Of a stretch of 64,000 bases of DNA, positions 8,872-17,477 are shown one piece after another. The translations under genes and the position numbers were made by a program. Below the pieces are notes generated by a model. It did not search any database and was not told the DNA's origin. It saw nothing but the letters and a program-made list of their open reading frames with translations. Within the stretch, counting starts at the first letter, position 1, and every line of letters starts with the position of its first letter. The DNA is from Poseidonocella pacifica (GTDB lineage Bacteria; Pseudomonadota; Alphaproteobacteria; Rhodobacterales; Rhodobacteraceae): NCBI RefSeq assembly GCF_900111875.1, contig NZ_FOJU01000002.1, forward strand, positions 310,001-374,000, in the 5' to 3' direction.

Positions 8872-8903
8872 AAAAAAGGCGCGGCCCCAACAGGGGCAGC
8901 GCC
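8872..8903 (-). terminator. Rho-independent terminator of infC
   Basis: On the minus strand a GC stem, GGCGCTGCCCC paired with GGGGCCGCGCC (one internal mismatch, four-base loop), is followed directly by six T residues. It starts 24 bases after the infC stop. This is a textbook intrinsic terminator and suggests infC is not cotranscribed with the glycerate kinase group. Confidence 0.9.
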
Positions 8904-8927
8904 ATTCGCGTGATCGGTCCGGGCGAA

Positions 8928-9476
<549 letters not shown>

Positions 9477-9677
9477 GGTCAGGCTCCTTGTTTTGTTTCC
9501 TACACTTGGGGAGCTAAATTAGTCCTCGCAGTGGGCCGGTTCAAGCGGCAAATGGGCCGCTGCGTGCCGAAAGCGAGTCTTTTACGGCGAAGCAGTTTGC
9601 AGTCGAGGCGGGTTCGGGCAAGTGTCCGACTAGACGAATCGGGCTTCGAGCCCCGCCCGTAGAGAGAAAAGGACGCG

Positions 9678-10532
9678 ATGGTCATGAGAAACCTTGTTTG
9701 GATTTTGTTGGCTGTGGTCGTGCTGGCCGGCGGTTATTACCTGCTGACGGGACAGACGCCCCAGGATGTGGTCGAGGCTGTTTCCGAGGAACCTGCCGTG
9801 CAGGAAATCACTGAGGGAGCCGGCGAAGCCCTCTCGGAAACGGGCGCCGTGCTCGAAGATGCCGCAGATGCTGTGGCCGAGACAGCACAGGATGCCGCCG
9901 GCACAATGGGCGAAGCGATGGACGCTGTCGCTGAAACCGCCGAGGAGGCCGTGAACACTACCCGCGAGGCCGCAGGCGACATGATCGACGCGATTGGTTC
10001 TGCCGCGTCCGACGCACGGGCCTTGGCGGAAGACACCGCAGAGGATGCGTCAGAAGCCGTGCAGGAGACGGCTGAGGACGCGGGGGATGCGGTGACGGAT
10101 ATGACCTCCACCATCGAATCCGAAGCGGAAGCCGTGGAAGAGGAGACTGAGGCAACAGTCGATGACGCTACAGAGGCCACCGATGATGAGGCGGACAGAG
10201 CGGCGGTCGAGAGCGAGGCCGCTGTAGAACCCGCGGGCGACGACGCGACTGTGGCCGCGGACGAAGTTCAAGCCTCCGAGGAAGCTGCACCAGCAGAAGA
10301 GACGCCCGGCAGCACAGAGGAAGGCGTGGAGGCACAGAACACCGACGCGCTCGACCCTGCCAGCTTTGACTACGATGAAGCTGTTTCCCTGATTGACGGG
10401 TCCGAACTTTCCCAAGCGCGCAAAAGCCTGCTGACGAGCGCATTGGATCTTGCCCGCGAAGATTCGCCCGAAGTGCTTGCATCGGTACTTGAGCGGGTAC
10501 GCGAAGCGATCGGACAACCCGCAGCGGAATAG
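9678..10532 (+). CDS. Membrane-anchored, Ala/Glu/Asp-rich helical protein (LEA/apolipoprotein-like)
   Basis: A 284-residue protein not recognised as a named family. Residues 4-24 form a single hydrophobic anchor. Residues about 30-215 are built from Ala, Glu, Asp and Thr in repeats such as AEDTAEDASEAVQETAEDAG, predicting long acidic amphipathic helices like LEA or apolipoprotein segments. A different C-terminal domain (about 228-284, FDYDEAVSLIDGSELSQ onward) looks like a compact helical bundle. The protein is very acidic, with almost no aromatic residues between the anchor and this domain. The start has AAGGA just upstream, and an intrinsic terminator follows. Possible roles are envelope protection under osmotic or desiccation stress, but this is conjecture. 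Confidence 0.75.
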   Translation: MVMRNLVWILLAVVVLAGGYYLLTGQTPQDVVEAVSEEPAVQEITEGAGEALSETGAVLEDAADAVAETAQDAAGTMGEAMDAVAETAEEAVNTTREAAGDMIDAIGSAASDARALAEDTAEDASEAVQETAEDAGDAVTDMTSTIESEAEAVEEETEATVDDATEATDDEADRAAVESEAAVEPAGDDATVAADEVQASEEAAPAEETPGSTEEGVEAQNTDALDPASFDYDEAVSLIDGSELSQARKSLLTSALDLAREDSPEVLASVLERVREAIGQPAAE

Positions 10533-10555
10533 CTCCCGCAGCAAAACCGATGATC

Positions 10556-10580
10556 AGAGCGCCGCTTCGGGCGCTCTTTT
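10556..10580 (+). terminator. Rho-independent terminator after the acidic LEA-like gene
   Basis: AGAGCGCC (10556-10563) pairs with GGCGCTCT (10570-10577) around a six-base loop and is followed by TTT. It lies 24 bases after the stop codon and may also help to end the convergent Anbu operon. Confidence 0.8.
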
Positions 10581-10597
10581 CGTTTCTGAAGGTAGGC

Positions 10598-11329
10598 CTA
10601 GTCCAGCGCTTCGATCTGGCTGAACGAGGTTCGCAAGGCGTTCGACCAATCTTCGCTCATCCTCGCAAAAGCCGGATCGTTATCCTCGATCCGGCGCTGC
10701 TCAGAGATGCGAAACTCGCCTTCCCTCATAACTGCAAGATCGAGCGGCATGCCCACAGACAGGTTTGACCGCAAGGTACTGTCCATGGACAGAAGAACGG
10801 CTTTCTTCGCATCGGCCAAGGAGGTTTCGCTGGTCACGACGCGGTCGAGTATGGGCTTGCCGTATTTGTGCTCTCCGATCTGGAGATAGGGTGTATCGCG
10901 CGTGGCCTCGATGAAGTTGCCCTCTGGGTAGATGAGGAACATCCGCATGGGTCCGCCCTTGCGCTGCCCAGTCAGGATCATGGAGGCAGAGGCTGTCTGG
11001 CTCATCCGGTCAAGCTTTGTGGCCACCTCGCGGCGCACTTCCCCGAGCATGTTGCCCACGATCTCGGCAACGCCCAGCATGGTCGGCACCTTCATGATGG
11101 AGCGTGTTGGATCCGCGTCGGGATCTTCGATCGCATCCGTCAGGCGCGCGATCACCGTTTGCGTCACGGACAGGCTGCCCGCCGTCATGATACCGATGAC
11201 CCGCTCGCCCGGCTCTTCGAAAGTGAACATCTTGCGATAGCTGGATATATTGTCGAGACCCGCGTTTGTGCGGGTGTCCGATAGCAGGACTATGCCCGCG
11301 TCCAGCAGCAAACCCACACAGTATGTCAT
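10598..11329 (-). CDS. Anbu, proteasome-type (Ntn-hydrolase) peptidase
   Basis: A 243-residue proteasome-beta-like protein of the Anbu ('ancestral beta subunit', COG3484) family. After Met removal the chain starts TYCVGLLLDAG, giving Thr1 as the N-terminal nucleophile; the proteasomal Asp17 (LLSDTRTNAG) and the lysine equivalent to Lys33 (SYRKMF) are also present. Known Anbu proteins assemble into open helical or ring oligomers and their peptidase activity is debated. It ends the four-gene run of ATP-grasp, alpha-E, transglutaminase-like and Anbu genes, the conserved neighbourhood of this family. That context suggests a role in processing a peptide or peptide-tagged product made by the ATP-grasp enzyme. 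Confidence 0.93.
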   Translation of the reverse strand: MTYCVGLLLDAGIVLLSDTRTNAGLDNISSYRKMFTFEEPGERVIGIMTAGSLSVTQTVIARLTDAIEDPDADPTRSIMKVPTMLGVAEIVGNMLGEVRREVATKLDRMSQTASASMILTGQRKGGPMRMFLIYPEGNFIEATRDTPYLQIGEHKYGKPILDRVVTSETSLADAKKAVLLSMDSTLRSNLSVGMPLDLAVMREGEFRISEQRRIEDNDPAFARMSEDWSNALRTSFSQIEALD

Positions 11330-11418
11330 CGACTCAGACTCCGGCCCGCGATGGGCGGCCCCTCGCTACGTCGGAACATAGGCAGAGTGCAAGCGCACAA
11401 AGCCATATGCCGAAAACG

Positions 11419-12237
11419 TCATTGCTGTTGTGCGTCCACTGCCACATGCACGTCGAGCGCTTCGATCCCTTCGCCCTGCAGAACGCCCCGGATCGGAGCC
11501 GCCGTCAGAGCATCAAGGCCGGAGCCAAGCCGAATGTAGCGCTCATCGGGGCAACACCGATTCGCCGGGTCAAAGCCGACCCAGCCCAACCCCGCCACAT
11601 GCAGTTCCGCCCAAGCATGCGCCGCTTCATGCTCCTGCCCGCCGTCCTCGGTATATAGGTAGCCGCACACATAGCGGGCGGGCATCCCTACAAGGTGCGC
11701 CAATGTAATGAGGGCATGGGCATGATCCTGACAGACCCCCTTGCCAAGGGCGAGCGCCTCGGCGGCCGTACCCGTGGCCTGCGTCTGACCCGGCGCGAAG
11801 GTTATCGCCTCCGACACCGCTGCCGAGAGCGTGTGGGCGCGCCGCAGAGGGCTGGCGTCTTCGAAGTCCTTGCTCGTATCGGCGGCCAGCTTGCGCAGAT
11901 CACCATCGGGCCATGTCTGCCGTGTGTGGCGCATATACATCCCCGGCACCGAGCGTTCCTGATGCCCGCGCAGAACCCCAGAGGTTTCATGGGTTTCCAC
12001 CACACCGCGCACCGTCACGGTCACTTCGTCCAGCGGTCCGCGCCACGAGACATTGGAAATGTTATCTCCCGCGGCATCGCGATAGCTGCCGCCCACGATC
12101 CCCTCGCCGATGTCGATGCTCCAATCCGCGATTCGCTGATTGTCGGAATCCGCCGGCAAGAGACGGTGGACCTGAATGACCCGCCGCATTGGTACTTCAA
12201 AGCGGTAGTGGGTCCGGTGTTCTACGGTCAGCCTCAT
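11419..12237 (-). CDS. Transglutaminase-like cysteine peptidase of the Anbu cluster
   Basis: A 272-residue protein with an N-terminal beta-rich domain (starting MRLTVEHRTHYRFEVP, about 1-100) and a transglutaminase-like core. The catalytic triad is readable: Cys169 in GKGVCQDHAHA, His207 in EAAHAWAELHV and Asp223 in GFDPANRCC. Bacterial members of this family usually act as peptidases or amidases, not cross-linkers. The start ATG overlaps the stop of the alpha-E gene by four bases (ATGA). With Anbu downstream and an ATP-grasp ligase upstream, it may cut or release a peptide made in the pathway. No signal peptide is visible, so it is probably cytosolic. Confidence 0.92.
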   Translation of the reverse strand: MRLTVEHRTHYRFEVPMRRVIQVHRLLPADSDNQRIADWSIDIGEGIVGGSYRDAAGDNISNVSWRGPLDEVTVTVRGVVETHETSGVLRGHQERSVPGMYMRHTRQTWPDGDLRKLAADTSKDFEDASPLRRAHTLSAAVSEAITFAPGQTQATGTAAEALALGKGVCQDHAHALITLAHLVGMPARYVCGYLYTEDGGQEHEAAHAWAELHVAGLGWVGFDPANRCCPDERYIRLGSGLDALTAAPIRGVLQGEGIEALDVHVAVDAQQQ

Positions 12238-13187
12238 GCCGCCTCCCCCTGCAGGTAGACTTCCTCGACGCAGCCCGCGAGTGCCGCATTGTCCGCGATG
12301 AACCGCAGCAGAAATTCGTGGAGCCCTTCGTCGAAAACGTCTTCGACCTGTAATTCGGCCAGCTCGGCGACGATGTTCCGGATCCGCTGCTGCGCCTCCG
12401 TGCCGCGCCCGTAGCCGCGCGCGAGGTGGTCAAGGTGGTCGGACGCCATTTCCATGCTGGTCAGCAGCGAACGTGGGAAAAGACGGTTGAGGATCAGAAA
12501 ATGCGCGATCTTGGCCGGGGTGACTTCCCCATCATAGGTCCAGATAAACGCCCGATGCGCCGACATGGACCGCAGCAGCGTGACCCACTGATAGTTGTCG
12601 AGCCCGGAGCCGACATACTGCACCGAGGGCAGCAGCACATAGTATTTGACGTTGAGCAACCTTGCAGTGTTGTCCGCCCGCTCGATAGCATACCCCACGT
12701 TGAGGAAATGATATCCGTCGTTGCGAAGCTGCGTGGCCTCGATGGCGCCGCGAATCTCGGCGCAGGTCCGCATGGTCCAATCGGTCAGGTCAGTGAGCGA
12801 GATCTGGCTTCTCTCGGTCCGGCTCATTTCCTGCAACTCCTGATAACAAGAGTTGATTGCATCCCAGACACGCATGGTGAGCGCCGTGCGTACGACCCGC
12901 GCGTTTTCCCGCACCAGATTGATACAAGAAGCGATGGAGGACGGGTTGTCCCGGTCAAAGAACAGGAAGGTTTCGATGTTTCGCTGTGAGGGATCGGAAT
13001 ACTTCGCCCGAAAGGCTTCAAGCCCATTGTTGGCCTGAAGCACAGCCTCCCATTCGTTGCGGTGCCCGCCACTGAGATTGGGCAGAAGCGCGTTGCGCCC
13101 GCCCACCTCAAGAAGCCGCGCGGTTGTTTCGGCGCGCTCAAGATAGCGCCCCAGCCAATAGAGATGATTTGCAGTCCGGCTCAGCAT
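12234..13187 (-). CDS. Alpha-E domain protein (DUF403)
   Basis: A 317-residue, nearly all-helical protein starting MLSRTANHLYWLGRYLERAETTARLLEV, the diagnostic opening of the alpha-E family. It is rich in conserved Arg, Glu and Trp residues (RDNPSSIASCINLVRENARVVR, about 85-107). No enzymatic activity is established; the family co-occurs with circularly permuted ATP-grasp enzymes and is thought to be a partner or second catalytic component. The start at 13187 is chosen because the family motif begins there and GGAG lies seven bases upstream. The ATP-grasp stop is only four bases upstream and the transglutaminase-like gene overlaps its end, so three genes form a tight translational unit. Confidence 0.92.
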   Translation of the reverse strand: MLSRTANHLYWLGRYLERAETTARLLEVGGRNALLPNLSGGHRNEWEAVLQANNGLEAFRAKYSDPSQRNIETFLFFDRDNPSSIASCINLVRENARVVRTALTMRVWDAINSCYQELQEMSRTERSQISLTDLTDWTMRTCAEIRGAIEATQLRNDGYHFLNVGYAIERADNTARLLNVKYYVLLPSVQYVGSGLDNYQWVTLLRSMSAHRAFIWTYDGEVTPAKIAHFLILNRLFPRSLLTSMEMASDHLDHLARGYGRGTEAQQRIRNIVAELAELQVEDVFDEGLHEFLLRFIADNAALAGCVEEVYLQGEAA

Positions 13188-13191
13188 GCGA

Positions 13192-14619
13192 TCACTCCGC
13201 CAGTACCCATGTATCCTTGACCCCGCCCCCTTGGCTGGAGTTGACCACGAGCGAGCCTTCTGTGAGGGCAACGCGGGTCAGTCCGCCGGGTACGAGTTCG
13301 ATCTTTTCGCCCACGAGACAATAGGGCCGCAGATCGACATGGCGCGGTGCGATTCCCTCCTCGACGAAGGTGGGACATGTCGAGAGCGCCAGCGTCGGCT
13401 GTGCGATGTAGTTTGAGGGGTTTTCCTCAATCTTGGCGCGAAATGCCTCGATCTGGCTGGCATCCGCCTTGGGGCCGACCAGCATGCCATAGCCGCCGGA
13501 GCCGTGCACTTCCTTGACCACCAGTTCCGGCAGGTGGGACAGCACGTATTTGCAATCGTCCTCCTTGCCGCACTGCCACGTTGGTACGTTTTCCAGTATG
13601 GGTTCTTCACCAAGGTAAAAGCGTATCATTTCAGGTACATAGACATAGATCGCCTTGTCATCCGCAACGCCCGCTCCGGGTGCCGAACAGATCGAAACGC
13701 CGCCGGAGCGATAAACCGACATAAGGCCCGGAACCCCCAGCATCGAGTCGGGTCGGAAACAGAGCGGATCAATGAAGGCGTCGTCGAGCCGGCGATAGAT
13801 TACGTCCACCTTCTTGGGGCCTTCGGTGGTCTTCATATAGACGAAATCGCCCTCGACGAAGAGATCCTGACCTTCGACAAGTTCCACGCCCATCATATCC
13901 GCGAGGAAAGTATGCTCGTAATAGGCTGAATTGAAATGGCCGGGTGTCAGGATCACCACACGCGGATCGGTCTCGCATTTACGCGGCGCGACGGAGGCCA
14001 AGGTTTTCTTCAGGAGGCTGGAATACCCGTCCACTGGCGCGATCCGGTTTTGCAGGAAAAGCTCCGGGAACATGCGCATCATGATTTCACGGTTCTCGAG
14101 CATGTAAGACACGCCCGACGGAGTGCGGCAGTTGTCTTCCAGAACATAGAATTGGTCCGGCCCGGTGCGGACCAGATCAATACCTACGATATGGCTGAAC
14201 ACACCGCGCGGGGGGCGAAAGCCCAAAACGGCGGGTTCGAAGGCTTCGTTGCGATATACAAGATCAGCGGGAATGCGACCGGCCCGGATGATCTCCCCGC
14301 GATCATAAACATCAGCTAGAAAAGCGTTGAGCGCAGAGGCCCGCTGTTTGATGCCGCGTTCAAGCTTACGCCACTCTCCGGCCGTGAAAACACGGGGAAA
14401 CATATCGAAGGGAATGAGCCGTTCGGGATCGCCGCCTTCGCCATACACGGCAAACGTAATGCCGATGCGGCGGAAAAGCGCTTCGGCCTCATGCTGCTTG
14501 AAATTGCGGATATCGACCGGCATGTCGCGATGCCAACTGTCGAGGCCGGAATATGGTGGGCGGATCGTCCCGCCCCCGCCCATTTCGTCGAAGTAAAACG
14601 AAGACTTCTGCCTGTTCAT
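13192..14619 (-). CDS. Circularly permuted ATP-grasp type 2 protein (DUF404/407), Anbu cluster
   Basis: A 475-residue ATP-grasp protein with the domain order of the circularly permuted class. Recognisable segments are FYFDEMGGGGTIRPPY at the N-terminus, EDNCRTPSGVSYMLENR (about 165-182), VDVIYRRLDDAFIDP, the nucleotide-lid sequence VVKEVHGSGGYGMLVGP, and the C-terminal Mg/ATP segment HVDLRPYCLVG...LVVNSSQGGG. The family is predicted to be an amide/peptide ligase that adds amino acids to an acceptor through an acyl-phosphate. The start at 14619 has AGGGAG seven bases upstream; the frame runs 32 codons further without a signal. It opens the cluster, 117 bases after the Fe-ADH gene, so it may have its own promoter. 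Confidence 0.92.
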   Translation of the reverse strand: MNRQKSSFYFDEMGGGGTIRPPYSGLDSWHRDMPVDIRNFKQHEAEALFRRIGITFAVYGEGGDPERLIPFDMFPRVFTAGEWRKLERGIKQRASALNAFLADVYDRGEIIRAGRIPADLVYRNEAFEPAVLGFRPPRGVFSHIVGIDLVRTGPDQFYVLEDNCRTPSGVSYMLENREIMMRMFPELFLQNRIAPVDGYSSLLKKTLASVAPRKCETDPRVVILTPGHFNSAYYEHTFLADMMGVELVEGQDLFVEGDFVYMKTTEGPKKVDVIYRRLDDAFIDPLCFRPDSMLGVPGLMSVYRSGGVSICSAPGAGVADDKAIYVYVPEMIRFYLGEEPILENVPTWQCGKEDDCKYVLSHLPELVVKEVHGSGGYGMLVGPKADASQIEAFRAKIEENPSNYIAQPTLALSTCPTFVEEGIAPRHVDLRPYCLVGEKIELVPGGLTRVALTEGSLVVNSSQGGGVKDTWVLAE

Positions 14620-14736
14620 AGGTACTCCCTTCGACGCGAGACAATCACCGGATCGCCCGGGATGCAATCTGTCGAGAAGCCACTTTCGAGGCCCGACAGA
14701 CGCATTCTTCGTCAAGACGTAGCGCGCGCCTGCATT

Positions 14737-15894
14737 TTAGGCAATCGCGTTACGGTTTGGGGGCGCAAGAGAGGCCGCCGCAAGGATCGCAACGAGCGTT
14801 TCCTCGTCCAGTGGTACCGGGTTTCCCTTCATCGAAGATGAGGTCCTTGCCGCCGCGGCTGCAGCGGGCACATCACTTGCCTGAAGGCCAAGCTCCCCGA
14901 GTGTGGCTAGCCCCTGTTCATCCGCCCACGCGGCAAGCCCGTCCGCCCCGTCGAACCCCGCTTCGGCAAACCAGCTATCCAGTTCGAAAAAGCGGCTCGT
15001 ATCGCCCTGCCCCCGCGCCATCGCCGCAGCATTCGCAGAAATCACCGGTGGCAAAAGAACGCCGCAGATGGCCCCATGCGCCGCGCCCGTCATACCGCCC
15101 ACGACCCCTGCAAGACCGTGCACGGCACCAAGACCCGCATTGGCAAGCGCAAGCCCGCCGAATAGGGAAACCAGCGCCATTTCATCGCGCGCGCCGCTGT
15201 CTTCACCCTCTAACAGACGTCGAATAGCCTGCAAACCGCGCGGAATGGCCTCGCGGCACAGCGCGTCCGACATCGGGTTGGCGAGACGGGAGAGAAACGG
15301 CTCAATGACTTGGGTGATCGCATCCAATCCGCTGGCAAGCGTCACGTCGCGCGGGCATCCATCCGTCAGCGCGGGATCGATAATCGCAAAGTTTGCAAGC
15401 ATCCTGTCGTCGCGCAGCGATACCTTGCGGCGATGCTCCGGTATGCCAATCACGGCATTCTTGGTCACCTCCGCCCCCGTCCCGGCCGTGGTGGGGATAG
15501 CCACGAAGGGCAACGGATCGGCGTTCAGTGGCAGACCCTTTCCTACCACTTCGAAGTGGTCCAACGGATCGGTTGACGACGGCAACAGCGCCGCAATTGC
15601 CTTGGCCAGATCAATCACCGCGCCCCCGCCAAGCCCCACGACGGAACGCGCGCCCTGTGCCGCAGCAAGCCCTTCCTTGAGCATCGGCAAGTCCGGCTCG
15701 CCGCCACAGAACACCGAGATAACCGTAAGCCCCTCTGCCTCCAGCCCTTGCTTTAGCCAAGCGGCCCGCTTAGCGGAGCGGCCATGCACTAGCAAAACGG
15801 GTCCGCCCATCGCCACCAATGCCGGAACAGCCTCGGATGCGGTGCCTCTGCCGAAGCGGATCTTGCCCGCGCTGGCAAACCCGAAGGGGCTCAT
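14737..15894 (-). CDS. Iron-containing (group III) alcohol dehydrogenase in the glycerol operon
   Basis: A 385-residue Fe-ADH/maleylacetate-reductase fold protein with the NAD-binding GLGGGAVIDLAKAIA motif (about 87-101) and IPTTAGTGAEVTKNAV (about 133-148). Metal ligands are Asp191 (GLDAITQVIE), His259 (GAVHGLAG) and His273 (GAAHGAIC). The position four residues after the Asp, usually His, is Gln195, so the metal site differs from classical Fe-ADHs. The ATG at 15894 overlaps the glpK stop as TGATG. That coupling implies a role in glycerol metabolism, for example a side reaction on glycerol, dihydroxyacetone or an aldehyde. The substrate is unknown. Confidence 0.88.
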   Translation of the reverse strand: MSPFGFASAGKIRFGRGTASEAVPALVAMGGPVLLVHGRSAKRAAWLKQGLEAEGLTVISVFCGGEPDLPMLKEGLAAAQGARSVVGLGGGAVIDLAKAIAALLPSSTDPLDHFEVVGKGLPLNADPLPFVAIPTTAGTGAEVTKNAVIGIPEHRRKVSLRDDRMLANFAIIDPALTDGCPRDVTLASGLDAITQVIEPFLSRLANPMSDALCREAIPRGLQAIRRLLEGEDSGARDEMALVSLFGGLALANAGLGAVHGLAGVVGGMTGAAHGAICGVLLPPVISANAAAMARGQGDTSRFFELDSWFAEAGFDGADGLAAWADEQGLATLGELGLQASDVPAAAAAARTSSSMKGNPVPLDEETLVAILAAASLAPPNRNAIA

Positions 15895-17384
15895 CAAAAC
15901 GCCATCGTGGCTTTGATCGCGGATTTCCAACAGGCATACAGCTCATCGCGCCGCTCAGCTTCCATCTTCGGCTCAAAACGTCGCTCCAACGCCCAGCCTT
16001 CTGCGAATTCCTTCATGCCCGGATAGATCCCAGCCTTCTTCCCAGCAAGCCACGCAACGCCTATGGCGGTCGTCTCCAGCACCTCGGGGCGGTCCACGGG
16101 GGCACCGCTGATGTCGGCCAGAAACTGCATCGCATAGTCCGACGCGCTCATGCCGCCATCGACCCGCAGCGTTGCCTCTTCTCCCGCCGCTTCTTTCCAG
16201 TCGGAATGCATTGCTTCAAGCAGGTCGCGCGTTTGGTACCCCACGCTCTGCAGGGCGGCCCGCGCCATTTCCTCCGGGCCCGTGCTCCGGGTCAGGCCAA
16301 ACACGGCACCGCGGCAATCGGCTTCCCAATAGGGCGCGCCGAGCCCTGTGAAGGCGGGCACCAGAATGACGTTCTGGCTGTCATCGGCAGCCTCCGCGAG
16401 ACTTTGGGTTTCCTTCGCCTCCTTGATGATCTTCAGACCATCGCGCAGCCATTGCACAACCGCCCCGGCGATGAAGATAGACCCCTCCAGGGCATAGGTC
16501 CTCTCGCCCCCCAGTTGATAGGCGATCGTCGTAAGAAGGCGGTTCTTTGAAACGACAGGCTCGGTTCCGGTATTGAGCAAGGCGAAGCAGCCGGTTCCGT
16601 AGGTGCTCTTGAGCATCCCCGGCTCAAAACAGGCCTGTCCCAATGTCGCGGCCTGCTGATCGCCTGCAACACCGAGGATCTTGATTTCGCCGCCAAGATA
16701 CTCCGCATCAGTCGTGCCAAACTCGGCATCGCAGTCGAGCACGTCGGGCAGGACGTTCATGGGAACGTCGAGCAGAGCGCAAATCGTGCTGCTCCACCGC
16801 CCCTTTCGAATGTCGTAGAGCATGGTGCGGGAAGCATTCGTCGCGTCCGTCACATGGCGCTTGCCGCCCGTGAGCTTCCAGATGATCCACGCGTCCACTG
16901 TGCCGAAGGCGAGCTTTCCCGCCTCAGCCTTTTCCCGTGCCCCTTCGACATTATCCAAAAGCCACTTCAGCTTGGTACCAGAGAAATAAGGATCAAGCAG
17001 CAAGCCGGTCTTGCTCGCCACGGTGTCCTCATGGCCCGCCTCGCGCAGATCGCGGCACATCGAGGAGGTTCGACGATCTTGCCAAACGATCGCCCGGTGC
17101 AACGCTTCGCCTGTCTCGCGGTCCCACAGAAGGGTAGTCTCCCGCTGGTTCGTGATGCCGATGCCCGCAATATCCTCCGCAGCCAAGCCCGTCTTCTTGA
17201 GAACGTCCCGACAGGTGCGGAGCGTGGTTTCCCAAAGGTCCTCGGCTTCGTGTTCGACCCAACCGCTCTGGGGGAAGTGTTGGTCGAATTCTTCCTGTGC
17301 GGTGGCCACGATCTTCATCGATGCGTCGAAGATGATGGCGCGGCTGGATGTCGTGCCCTGATCAATGGCGAGGATATGGGTCAT
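15894..17384 (-). CDS. glpK: Glycerol kinase
   Basis: GlpK phosphorylates glycerol with ATP to sn-glycerol-3-phosphate, the substrate of GlpD in the same operon. The 496-residue protein shows the FGGY-kinase N-terminal phosphate motif [14 protein letters not shown] (about 6-19), the glycerol-binding region [19 protein letters not shown], the Arg/Asp pair IVWQDRRTS, and the C-terminal segment [20 protein letters not shown]. Start 17384 has AGGGAG seven bases upstream. It follows glpV after 93 bases containing a strong hairpin, which could adjust the level of kinase relative to the transporter, and it is translationally coupled to the Fe-ADH gene. Confidence 0.97.
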   Translation of the reverse strand: MTHILAIDQGTTSSRAIIFDASMKIVATAQEEFDQHFPQSGWVEHEAEDLWETTLRTCRDVLKKTGLAAEDIAGIGITNQRETTLLWDRETGEALHRAIVWQDRRTSSMCRDLREAGHEDTVASKTGLLLDPYFSGTKLKWLLDNVEGAREKAEAGKLAFGTVDAWIIWKLTGGKRHVTDATNASRTMLYDIRKGRWSSTICALLDVPMNVLPDVLDCDAEFGTTDAEYLGGEIKILGVAGDQQAATLGQACFEPGMLKSTYGTGCFALLNTGTEPVVSKNRLLTTIAYQLGGERTYALEGSIFIAGAVVQWLRDGLKIIKEAKETQSLAEAADDSQNVILVPAFTGLGAPYWEADCRGAVFGLTRSTGPEEMARAALQSVGYQTRDLLEAMHSDWKEAAGEEATLRVDGGMSASDYAMQFLADISGAPVDRPEVLETTAIGVAWLAGKKAGIYPGMKEFAEGWALERRFEPKMEAERRDELYACWKSAIKATMAF

Positions 17385-17438
17385 GCGGCTCTCCCTCTCG
17401 TTTCCGGAAAGCCTAGCCCTCCGGGTTCGGAACGGAAA

Positions 17439-17465
17439 GGGGCCGGGCATTTTGCGCCCGGCCCC
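17439..17465 (-). terminator. Hairpin in the glpV-glpK gap (attenuating terminator or mRNA stabiliser)
   Basis: GGGGCCGGGC (17439-17448) pairs perfectly with GCCCGGCCCC (17456-17465) around seven bases, 12 bases after the glpV stop. On the minus strand only a weak CCTTTCC follows. Binding-protein genes are often followed by such hairpins, which protect the upstream mRNA and lower expression of what follows. Confidence 0.6.
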
Positions 17466-17477
17466 CTCCTTGGTTGC

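Noticed and set aside
9612-9660. A stretch containing GGGTTCG and TTCGAGCCC resembling tRNA T-arms, upstream of the LEA-like gene
   Set aside because: The stem does not pair correctly around a standard T-loop and no acceptor or anticodon arm can be folded.
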